Below, piece by piece: positions 42,721 to 50,011 of a DNA stretch of 64,000 bases (position 1 is the stretch's first letter; every line of letters starts with the position of its first letter). The position numbers and the translations under genes are program-made. The DNA lies in NCBI GenBank assembly GCA_937959285.1, contig CALGAR010000064.1, positions 1 to 64,000 on the forward strand, read 5' to 3'. The DNA comes from an uncultured Bryobacterales bacterium. Its GTDB lineage: Bacteria; Acidobacteriota; Terriglobia; Bryobacterales; Bryobacteraceae. The notes below the pieces were generated by a model. It was not told where the DNA came from, made no database searches, and saw only the letters and a program-made list of their open reading frames with translations.

Positions 42721-43479
42721 TCACGGATCCGGCTCGGCCTGTTTGAACTCGATTGTCGAGTTGGCTTCGAACCGCTTGTAGCTGCTGTACTCGATTTTCA
42801 TTCGCATCCGGATCGGGCCGCTGCGAAAGGGAAGGGTGTCATCGGCGTAGGTGTAGACCGGGAACCAGTGTTCGTTGTCAATCCTGCGCCGGATGGTCGT
42901 GAAGCGCGGAAAAAGATTCTCCGTCTTGGAGTTGATGATATCCGGCACAGCCTTTCCTTCGCTCCGCACCACAGCTTCGTCCCGCTTGCTGATCCAGAGT
43001 AGGCCTTCAAACAGACGCTGGCCATCGAAGATCTGCCGCGGCCGGACTTCCAGTAGCCAGCAATCCTCTCCGTCAATCGAAGCTTCTCCCCGGAAGCGGG
43101 TTGTGTAAGCCCACAAATTCTCCTCGACAAACAGGAACGGCTGCACCTCCCGGATGTCTCTGAAATCTTCCTCTGTCAGACGGAGGCGGTTAAGGTTCGA
43201 GGTAATCCGCCCAATCACTTTATCCGAACGTTCACCCTCAGGCGAGAAGATGACGTCCCGCACTTCGCGGTACTGGCCTCCTCTGCCGCCGGGGCCGGGA
43301 AACTCTTCCACGATTACCGTCTGCCGGTACGTGTAGTGGTCGCGAGCCTGCTTGCTTTGAGACTCTTTGCCGGCGACGCGGCGAGCCAGGTCTGGGGGCG
43401 GATCGGAGGAAGCGCCGGCCGACACCGTAAGCACGAATGCTAAGATGAACGCAATGCAGCATTCCGTGCGCGGCTTCAC
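42721..43479 (-). CDS. Secreted beta-rich protein of unknown function
   Basis: A 252-residue exported protein. I prefer the GTG at 43479, which has a GAGG-type ribosome binding site and starts a clean signal peptide (KPRTECCIAFILAFVLTVSA). An ATG at 43515 lengthens it without one. The body has ARDHYTYRQTVIVEEF, FLFVEENLWAYTTRFRGEA, LEVRPRQIFDGQRLFEGLLW and an ending EYSSYKRFEANSTIEF. This pattern is reminiscent of acidobacterial outer-membrane lipoprotein-sorting-like proteins, but I cannot name the family. Its 5' end overlaps the start of the CPBP protease gene on the other strand. Confidence 0.75.
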   Translation of the reverse strand: MKPRTECCIAFILAFVLTVSAGASSDPPPDLARRVAGKESQSKQARDHYTYRQTVIVEEFPGPGGRGGQYREVRDVIFSPEGERSDKVIGRITSNLNRLRLTEEDFRDIREVQPFLFVEENLWAYTTRFRGEASIDGEDCWLLEVRPRQIFDGQRLFEGLLWISKRDEAVVRSEGKAVPDIINSKTENLFPRFTTIRRRIDNEHWFPVYTYADDTLPFRSGPIRMRMKIEYSSYKRFEANSTIEFKQAEPDP

Positions 43480-44440
43480 CGCGGCCCTCGTCGCTCTTTG
43501 GTTAGGAGGCTGCATCGGGAGTGCCTACTACGCTCAGAGTCAGCATATACCCGCCTTTGTCTCTGCGGCAGTACTGCCCGCGATTCTCGTAGAACTGAGT
43601 CTGTACTTCGCGTCCGGTTTCGAAAAAACGCGCCTGCGCTTTGAGAAAGCCTTCTCCGAACCAGTGCGCGCACTCTGTTTGACGGTGTCCGGGCTTGTTC
43701 CCTACAGTCTTTATACTGTCCCGCTGGGTCTCTTCCGCTGGGATCACTTTCTGCTGCTCGCGTTGCTCGCTGGAGCCGTCTCATTTTGGTTCGTAATGCT
43801 GCCGGCCGGGCGCATTACCGACGTGCTTCTGCTCGCGCTCCTGGCATCGGTGATGCTCATCAAGCTGTTCCCTACAATCTATCCGCGTCCCTACGAACGC
43901 CTGCGCGTGGACTTCCTTGGCCAGCTGCTTTGGATCCGGCTCGGACTGATGGCTTTTCTTTCTTTCCGGCATGTGGAGGGAGTCCGGGTTGGGCTGATTC
44001 CCCGTGCTCGAGACTGGGTGATCGGGATCCGTTACTTTGTGTTCTTCATGCCGCTGGCGGCGGCGCTGAACGCGTGGATCGGCTTTGCCCGCTACAATCC
44101 GCCTGCGGCGCCATGGTGGCAAACGCTGCTGCTCGCAGCCGGAATGTTCGCGGGAGTCTTCTGGGTTCTGGCTCTTGGAGAAGAGTTCTTCTTCCGCGGC
44201 TTACTGCAACGCTGGCTTTGCGACTGGACGGCAAACGAGTGGGCCGGGGTCGTTCTGGCATCCCTCTTGTTCGGCAGCGTTCACCTTTGGTTCCGCGACT
44301 TCCCGAACTGGCGTTTCGCAGTGCTTGCGACGGTTGCCGGCGTTTTCTACGGTCTTGCCTTCCGCTCAGGCAAAGGCGTCCGGGCTGCGATGATTACGCA
44401 TTCGCTCGTGGTAGTCACCTGGCGGGTCTTTTTCGACTGA
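43445..44440 (+). CDS. CPBP family intramembrane metalloprotease
   Basis: A 331-residue multi-pass protein (about eight hydrophobic segments) of the CPBP/Abi family. The three family motifs are present near the C-terminus: EEFFFRGLLQRWL, the His in LLFGSVHLW and the His in AAMITHSLVVVTW. Some relatives cleave prenylated CaaX peptides or bacteriocin-related peptides; the substrate here is unknown. ATG 43445 and 43454 are both possible; upstream sequence belongs to the divergent gene, so about 35 bases of the two 5' ends overlap. Confidence 0.88.
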   Translation: MNAMQHSVRGFTAALVALWLGGCIGSAYYAQSQHIPAFVSAAVLPAILVELSLYFASGFEKTRLRFEKAFSEPVRALCLTVSGLVPYSLYTVPLGLFRWDHFLLLALLAGAVSFWFVMLPAGRITDVLLLALLASVMLIKLFPTIYPRPYERLRVDFLGQLLWIRLGLMAFLSFRHVEGVRVGLIPRARDWVIGIRYFVFFMPLAAALNAWIGFARYNPPAAPWWQTLLLAAGMFAGVFWVLALGEEFFFRGLLQRWLCDWTANEWAGVVLASLLFGSVHLWFRDFPNWRFAVLATVAGVFYGLAFRSGKGVRAAMITHSLVVVTWRVFFD

Positions 44441-44443
44441 CGG

Positions 44444-45745
44444 TCACACGCGCGTTCCCGATTCCTGCTCAGACGCAGGCGCTTCAACCGGCAGCCCTTC
44501 GAGCGCCTGCTCGAAGTCGGCCAGCAGGTCCCGCCAGTCCTCAATGCCGACCGAAATACGCACCAGACCATCCGTGATCCCTGCCGTGGCCCATTCCTCT
44601 TCGGTGAAACCTGAATGCGTCGTACTCTTCGGATGGCACACCAGCGTCTCCACGCTGCCAAGAGAAACGGCATTGTAGGCCACCTGCAATTTCCGCAGGA
44701 AATCGAAGGCTGCAGGGCGACCTCCCTTGAGATCGATCGAGACGATCGCTCCGGGATAGTCGCACTGCTTCTCATAAATGCGTTTCTGCTCCGCGTCGTC
44801 GAAGAGCGTGGGGTAGTAGACTTTGCGTATGGCTTTATGCGACGCAAGCGATTCGGCAATTCGCTGCGCGTTCTTGCTCTGGCGGTTCATCCGCAGACCT
44901 ACGGTGGGCAGGCGCTGATTGAGCATCCAGCACTCGTCGGGCGGAAGGATGTTGCCGAACAGGCCGCGCTTAGACTTCATTTTGCGAATCAGCGCCGGGT
45001 CCGCTGCGAGAGCGACGCCCGCCAGCAGATCGCTGAAGCCGGACAAATACTTCGTCGCGGAGTAGAGAACGATATCGCAGCCAAGCCGCAGCGGATGCTG
45101 AAAAGCGGGGCCGAGAAACGTGTTGTCGACGATCAGCACGGGACGGGACTTTCCCGCCGCCACGCGCCGTTCGACCGCGTCCGCGGCGCGGCGCAAGTCC
45201 GTCATTACGAGAGTCGGGTTCGCCGGGGTCTCCAGAAAGACAACGCTCAAATTCTCTGCTTCGGCGATCACCCGGTCCAGGCCGTCGCCGTCGCCTGCAA
45301 TCGCAGCGATTGCCTTGATACCCCACGGCTCCAGGAAATCCTCGATCAGATGCTGTGTTCCGCCATAGACCGGAACGTTATAGACGATCGTGTCGCCGGG
45401 TTGAGCAAACGTCAGCAAGGCCGTCATGATGGCGGCCATTCCCGAATTGAATGCCGCCGCTGCTTGAGCGCCTCTCTCAAGCGGCACAATCTGGTCTTCC
45501 AGGATCTCCGCGTTGGGATGGCTGAAGCGGGAATAGACGAGGTCGACGCTCTCACCGGGTGCGGCTTGCGCTCGTCCTCCGAGAATGTTGAAGGCTTGCT
45601 CCGCAGCTTCCGGACTGGAGAAGACGTAGGTGGAACTCCGAAAGACCGCAGGACGTGCCGAACCGAGCGAGAGGCTGGGGTCGAATCCGCGGGTTAGTAC
45701 TGCCGTCCGAGGGTGAACCGCGTGGCGTTCTTTGGACTCTGCCAT
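44444..45745 (-). CDS. Cys/Met metabolism PLP enzyme (cystathionine gamma-synthase/lyase family)
   Basis: A 433-residue fold-type I PLP enzyme of the trans-sulfuration family, acting on homocysteine, cystathionine or methionine side chains. The cofactor Lys is in LYSATKYLSGFSD. Other marks are YSRFSHPNAEILEDQI, FNSGMAAIMTALLTFAQPGD, VYGGTQHLIEDF, VFLETPANPTLVMTDL and SLGSVETLVCHPKSTTHSG. Exact reaction (gamma-synthase, gamma-lyase or methionine gamma-lyase) is not decidable. The ATG at 45745 is chosen because homology starts there; the longer frame to 45814 lies in the promoter region. Confidence 0.93.
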   Translation of the reverse strand: MAESKERHAVHPRTAVLTRGFDPSLSLGSARPAVFRSSTYVFSSPEAAEQAFNILGGRAQAAPGESVDLVYSRFSHPNAEILEDQIVPLERGAQAAAAFNSGMAAIMTALLTFAQPGDTIVYNVPVYGGTQHLIEDFLEPWGIKAIAAIAGDGDGLDRVIAEAENLSVVFLETPANPTLVMTDLRRAADAVERRVAAGKSRPVLIVDNTFLGPAFQHPLRLGCDIVLYSATKYLSGFSDLLAGVALAADPALIRKMKSKRGLFGNILPPDECWMLNQRLPTVGLRMNRQSKNAQRIAESLASHKAIRKVYYPTLFDDAEQKRIYEKQCDYPGAIVSIDLKGGRPAAFDFLRKLQVAYNAVSLGSVETLVCHPKSTTHSGFTEEEWATAGITDGLVRISVGIEDWRDLLADFEQALEGLPVEAPASEQESGTRV

Positions 45746-45948
45746 AAAAACAGTCCCCACTGTGAGTTTACCGCTAAAGCACCACAACTCGTTGGGTAAT
45801 AGAATGCAGCCCACCCGACTTTAGTACGAACCGTTCGCGCGGTGCTTCGGCAAGTTAAACCCAGGCAGACGACTAGGACATCTTCCCGATACAGATCAGA
45901 AAGAACCGCACGTTAGAATCCAAGGTGCGAGCTCGAGGAGCCCCACGT

Positions 45949-46185
45949 ATGAGCACAATGAGAACCGGCTATTCGGAAGCCGAAGTGGCTAAGGAGCTCG
46001 GGCTCACGATCGAGGAGCTGCGTGCTCTGGTGCGCAGGCATGTGCCCGGCTGCGAGGAGGAACTGGCAGCCGCTCCCGTTACCACCTACCGGCCCACAGA
46101 CCTCCTGCTCCTGCGGATTCTTCTTGCGAATTCGCAAACAACTGAAGCCGGGGATGGCGCCAACGGCGGACCCAGCGGCGTCTGA
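45949..46185 (+). CDS. Small MerR-like helix-turn-helix protein
   Basis: A 78-residue protein. The N-terminal half (GYSEAEVAKELGLTIEELRALVRRH) looks like the MerR-type winged helix start, followed by TYRPTDLLLLRILLA. The C-terminal tail is Gly/Asn-rich. GAGGAG lies 8 bases before the ATG. It has no ligand domain. It could be a small DNA-binding regulator of unknown target. It is followed by a promoter candidate and an oxidoreductase gene. Confidence 0.7.
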   Translation: MSTMRTGYSEAEVAKELGLTIEELRALVRRHVPGCEEELAAAPVTTYRPTDLLLLRILLANSQTTEAGDGANGGPSGV

Positions 46186-46207
46186 TCGCCGCCGATATCG
46201 CGCCGCA

Positions 46208-46237
46208 TTGTCGTCTAGCGAAAGGACATCGTACAAT
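46208..46237 (+). promoter_or_regulatory. Candidate sigma70 promoter
   Basis: TTGTCG (46208-46213) and TACAAT (46232-46237) with an 18-base spacer, 56 bases before the start of the oxidoreductase gene at 46293. Confidence 0.4.
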
Positions 46238-46292
46238 CAAGGGTTCTTGACTCACCGGCGGCGCCTTGCGCGCCCCCTACAGGGAGAAAATC

Positions 46293-47192
46293 ATGGCAAA
46301 ACTTGGATTCCTCGGGCTTGGAATCATGGGGTATCCCATGGCCAGGAACCTTCTGCGGGCGGGACATGAGGTTGCGTTATGGTCGAATACTGCTGAGAAG
46401 GCGCGGCAGCTTGCTGCAGAGGAGAAGGGCGTCTTTTGCGAGACCCCGAAGCAGGTAGGGGAATTTGCGGAATGCATCTTCCTCTGCGTCGGCGATACCG
46501 CGATGTCGAGGGCGGTGATTCTTGGCAAGGACGGCATCGCCGAAGGGGCAAAGCCCGGGACGGTGATCGCAGACGCAAGCACGGTATCTCCCTCCGAAAG
46601 CCGGGAGATCGGCTGCCGGCTCGCGGAACGGAACCTGCACTTCCTCGATGCTCCTTGCACCGGTTCCAAACCCGGAGCCGAGGGCGGCACCCTCACATTC
46701 ATGATCGGCGGAGACAAGGGCGTCTATGAAAAAGTGAAGCCCTACTTCGAACCGATGGGGAAGAACCTGTACTATTGCGGCGGACCCGGGATGGGGCTGC
46801 ACGCCAAGCTCACTCAGAATCTGATTCTCTCGAACATCCTGCAAGCCTTTAACGAGGGCCTGGTTTTGAGCACGAAGGCTGGCGTCGACCCGGAGTTGAT
46901 GCTCGAGATCCTGAACAACAGCGCCGCCAGGTGCGGACTGATCGCTTTCAAGGCGCCCTACGTCTTCGACCGGAACTTCGAAACCAACTTTTCCGTGAAG
47001 TGGATGCACAAGGACATCGGGCTCATGTTGGATTCCGCCCGGGAGCTGCAAGTCCCTCTGCCGCTCACTTCCCTCACCCAGCAACTCTTCCGAGCCGCGA
47101 TTGCAAAAGGTTACGGAGAGGAGGACATCTGTGCCACGATTAAGGTTCTCGAGGAAATCACTGGGGTTGAGGTAAGGCGTAACACCAGGTGA
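46293..47192 (+). CDS. Beta-hydroxyacid dehydrogenase (3-hydroxyisobutyrate dehydrogenase / glyoxylate reductase family)
   Basis: A 299-residue NAD(P)-dependent enzyme. The Rossmann start is LGFLGLGIMGYPMARNLL. The substrate motif is FLDAPCTGSKPGAEGGTLTFMIGG. The catalytic Lys is in AKLTQNLILSN, and the C-terminal domain is helical. The GSKPGAE substrate loop is closer to glyoxylate/succinic-semialdehyde reductases than to 3-hydroxyisobutyrate dehydrogenase proper. Good ribosome binding site (AGGGAG). It precedes the dxr leader region but is probably a separate transcript. Confidence 0.9.
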   Translation: MAKLGFLGLGIMGYPMARNLLRAGHEVALWSNTAEKARQLAAEEKGVFCETPKQVGEFAECIFLCVGDTAMSRAVILGKDGIAEGAKPGTVIADASTVSPSESREIGCRLAERNLHFLDAPCTGSKPGAEGGTLTFMIGGDKGVYEKVKPYFEPMGKNLYYCGGPGMGLHAKLTQNLILSNILQAFNEGLVLSTKAGVDPELMLEILNNSAARCGLIAFKAPYVFDRNFETNFSVKWMHKDIGLMLDSARELQVPLPLTSLTQQLFRAAIAKGYGEEDICATIKVLEEITGVEVRRNTR

Positions 47193-47200
47193 TACGAAAA

Positions 47201-47228
47201 TTTGTTGCAATCCAAAATTCCATATACT
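47201..47228 (+). promoter_or_regulatory. dxr: Candidate promoter of the dxr leader transcript
   Basis: TTTGTT (47201-47206) and TATACT (47223-47228) with a 16-base spacer, in an AT-rich stretch right after the preceding stop codon. Transcription would start near 47236, about 240 bases before dxr. Confidence 0.5.
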
Positions 47229-47235
47229 AGAATTG

Positions 47236-47423
47236 GAATCAAGCCGGGGAGGCAACTCCCACCAAAGCGAGACTAACCTCATAAAAAAGACCCCTGAAGC
47301 ATCCTCCCCGGCGCCCGCAAGGGTCACGGTCTCCCCAAAAATCAGACACAAGTGAGTGACAATGGTAAGAGGATGACGGCTCAGGATTTGGATCTGTGAG
47401 TCATATGCTCAGCCGCATCCTTT
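47236..47423 (+). ncRNA. Structured leader or small RNA upstream of dxr (unidentified)
   Basis: GCCGGGGAGG (47243-47252) pairs perfectly with CCTCCCCGGC (47303-47312). The same GGGAG also forms a local GCAA-tetraloop hairpin with CTCCC (47247-47260) and could pair with CTCCCC at 47331-47336, so three exclusive partners exist. A CCC-GCAA-GGG hairpin follows at 47314-47323. A long hairpin at 47371-47420 pairs GGATG with CATCC and CGGCT with AGCCG. I do not recognise a known riboswitch class, 6S RNA or other named RNA. No reading frame of note lies in it. Confidence 0.5.
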
Positions 47424-47475
47424 CCGATGACGATTGCCCAAAGAACTCTGATATGCTGACCTTGGATTCTCGCCG

Positions 47476-48687
47476 ATGAAGAAGATCACCGTTTTGGGGT
47501 CAACCGGATCCATTGGGACGAGCACCCTCGACGTCGTCCGCAGGAATCGTCATCGTTTTGAAATATTTGCACTTGTTGCGGGGTACAACGTCGAGCTTCT
47601 GGAGCAGCAGATCCGGGAATTTCGGCCCGCGATTGCGGTAGGGGCAACCGAAGACGTCATCCTGAATCTAAGAAGGAGGATGTCCGACAACGGATTCCCG
47701 CGTGAGTGCTGGCCGGAGCTGGCCTGGGGCCGCGAAGGAAAGCTGTTGGCGGCAACCGCAAGCGAAGCGGATTTTGTCATGTCGGCGATTGTGGGAGTCG
47801 AAGGCCTGGAAGCCACCCACGAAGCAGTGAGGCTTGGCAAGACGGTTGGCCTGGCCAACAAGGAAGTCCTGGTTGCCGGCGGCTCGCTCGTCATGCGCGC
47901 CTCGGCGGAATCCGGAAGCGAACTGATTCCAGTTGACAGTGAACATAACGGCGCTCACCAGTGCCTGAGGGCTGGAGAACGAAAAGAAGTTGCGAAGCTG
48001 ATCCTCACCGCCTCAGGCGGGCCGTTCCGGCGAACTCCCCGCGAAGCGCTCCATCGGGTGACGCCCGCAGACGCGTTGAACCATCCCACCTGGAAGATGG
48101 GCCAGCGTATCACGATCGATTCGGCGACCATGATGAACAAAGGCTTCGAAGTCATCGAAGCCTGCTGGCTTTTTGGATTTGGACCCGACGACGTAGACGT
48201 CGTGATTCATCCACAATCCTCAGTGCACGCAATGGTCGAGTACAAGGACGGCAGCGTGATTGCGCAAGTCTCGACTACGGACATGCGGATGCCAATCCAG
48301 TACGCCCTCACTTATCCGGAACGCGCGGATGCTCCGGTGCCAAGGCTGGACTGGCGGCAGGCGCGAACCTGGGAGTTTGAACCCCCTGATTTCGACAAGT
48401 TCCCGCTGCTCGGCTTAGCCTACCAGGCGCAGCGGACGGGCGGTTCAGCGCCATGCACTCTGAACGCGGCCGACGAAGTCGCCGTAGAGGCATTTTTGCA
48501 GGAGCAGATCTCTTTTCCGCAGATATCTGCCCTCGTGGAAGAAACGTTATCGCGAGTGCCAGTCCGGCAGCCCCGATCCGTCGATGAAATTCTTGAAATC
48601 GACCGCGAGTCGCGCGAGACGGCCCGGCGGCTGATTCGTCAAGGTGCTTTGGCAGGCGGATCGTTCCAGCCTTTGGTGCAAGCGTAG
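47476..48687 (+). CDS. dxr: 1-deoxy-D-xylulose 5-phosphate reductoisomerase
   Basis: A 403-residue NADPH-dependent enzyme of the MEP isoprenoid pathway that makes 2-C-methyl-D-erythritol 4-phosphate. It has ITVLGSTGSIGTSTLDVVRRN, GLANKEVLVAGGSL, the metal and substrate loop PVDSEHNGAHQCL, ASGGPFRRTPREAL and TWKMGQRITIDSATMMNKG. Length normal. rseP follows after 8 bases, the common dxr-rseP pairing, but the usual upstream uppS and cdsA genes are absent; instead a long structured leader precedes it. Confidence 0.97.
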   Translation: MKKITVLGSTGSIGTSTLDVVRRNRHRFEIFALVAGYNVELLEQQIREFRPAIAVGATEDVILNLRRRMSDNGFPRECWPELAWGREGKLLAATASEADFVMSAIVGVEGLEATHEAVRLGKTVGLANKEVLVAGGSLVMRASAESGSELIPVDSEHNGAHQCLRAGERKEVAKLILTASGGPFRRTPREALHRVTPADALNHPTWKMGQRITIDSATMMNKGFEVIEACWLFGFGPDDVDVVIHPQSSVHAMVEYKDGSVIAQVSTTDMRMPIQYALTYPERADAPVPRLDWRQARTWEFEPPDFDKFPLLGLAYQAQRTGGSAPCTLNAADEVAVEAFLQEQISFPQISALVEETLSRVPVRQPRSVDEILEIDRESRETARRLIRQGALAGGSFQPLVQA

Positions 48688-48695
48688 GAGTAAGA

Positions 48696-50006
48696 ATGGT
48701 TTTCTTCGAAAATATCTGGTGGCTGCTGGTCATGATCGGGGTCATGATCCTGATTCATGAGCTCGGCCATTATTGGGCAGCGCGGTTCTTTGATGTCAAA
48801 GTCGATGTTTTCAGCTTTGGTTTCGGTCCCCGGCTTTTTGGCATCAGGCGAGGTGAGACCGATTTTCGCTTCTCCGCGATTCTGTTCGGCGGTTACGTCA
48901 AGATGGCCGGAGAGCAGCCGGGCGAGGACACCGGGAACGATCCACGAAGCTTCCTTGCTAAACCGCGCTGGCAGCGGCTGATCATCGTCTTCGCTGGCCC
49001 CGCGATGAATGTCGTTCTCGCCGTGGTGCTGCTAACGGGCCTGTTCATGACCCACTATCCGCAGCTCCCCAACGCCGACGGTCCTGCCATTGTGGCCCAC
49101 GTTGCCGAAGATTCTCCCGCGGCAAAAGCTGGCATCCAGGAGGGCGACCGCATCGTTGCGATTGACAACGAGCAAAATCCGAAGTGGGAAGACATTTTCA
49201 TCAAGGAAATCTCGAGTGCAAAGCGAGAGCTGGCCGTCACGATTGAGCGCGACGGCCAAACGCTTCTGAAGACCGTCACTCCCGTACTCGACGAGAAGAA
49301 TGGCATCGGATACGCAGGCTGGTACGGGCAGGCCGAGATCCAGATCGAGCGGATGCTCCCCGATATGGATGCGGCCCGGTCAGGCTTACAGCCGGGGGAC
49401 GTGATTGTCAGCGTCAACAAGGTTCCGATTCACACGATCCACAAGCTGCACGAAGTCATCAGGGCCAGCAACGGCCAGCCGGTCGAAATCCTGTATTCGC
49501 GTAACGGGGTTCGAAACCGTGTGATGGTGACGCCGACGCTCAACAAGGAGGAGAATCGCTGGATGATCGGCGTCCAACTTACGCCGCGGCTGGTGATCAC
49601 CCAGCTTTCTCTGCCTGATGCCTTCCGCGAATCGATCCGCCAGAATGTTCGCAACGCCACTTTGATCTATCAATTTCTGGTCGGGATCGTGGAGCAGCGT
49701 ATGTCCCCGAAGTCGATCTCGGGGCCGATCGGCATTGCCCAGATTTCCGGCGACATGGCGCGCGAAGGCGCTGTTGCATTCCTCGGATTGATGGCGATGG
49801 TCAGCCTGAATCTGGCGATCTTCAACCTGTTGCCGGTTCCGGTTCTCGACGGAGGCACCATCCTGCTCCTGCTTGTCGAGATTGTGATGCGCCGGGATCT
49901 CAGCGTCGCGGTCAAGGAGGCGGTTTTCAAGCTAGGGTTCGTCTTCCTGATGGCCGTCGTCGTCTTCGTGATGTACAACGACATCACGAAAATTCTGCCG
50001 GGTTAA
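48696..50006 (+). CDS. rseP: Site-2 protease RseP (RIP metalloprotease)
   Basis: A 436-residue inner-membrane zinc protease that cuts transmembrane anti-sigma factors and remnant signal peptides. The active site is His21-Glu22-His25 (ILIHELGHYWAARFF). Two periplasmic PDZ domains follow (PAAKAGIQEGDRIVAIDNE and AARSGLQPGDVIVSVNKVP). The third metal ligand is in FNLLPVPVLDGG, and a final TM closes the protein. Co-transcribed with dxr. Its stop is 5 bases from the convergent M1 peptidase stop. Confidence 0.96.
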   Translation: MVFFENIWWLLVMIGVMILIHELGHYWAARFFDVKVDVFSFGFGPRLFGIRRGETDFRFSAILFGGYVKMAGEQPGEDTGNDPRSFLAKPRWQRLIIVFAGPAMNVVLAVVLLTGLFMTHYPQLPNADGPAIVAHVAEDSPAAKAGIQEGDRIVAIDNEQNPKWEDIFIKEISSAKRELAVTIERDGQTLLKTVTPVLDEKNGIGYAGWYGQAEIQIERMLPDMDAARSGLQPGDVIVSVNKVPIHTIHKLHEVIRASNGQPVEILYSRNGVRNRVMVTPTLNKEENRWMIGVQLTPRLVITQLSLPDAFRESIRQNVRNATLIYQFLVGIVEQRMSPKSISGPIGIAQISGDMAREGAVAFLGLMAMVSLNLAIFNLLPVPVLDGGTILLLLVEIVMRRDLSVAVKEAVFKLGFVFLMAVVVFVMYNDITKILPG

Positions 50007-50011
50007 GGCTG

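Noticed and set aside
44615..45697. 360-codon open frame on the plus strand
   Set aside because: Antisense to the trans-sulfuration PLP enzyme, with no recognisable domain.
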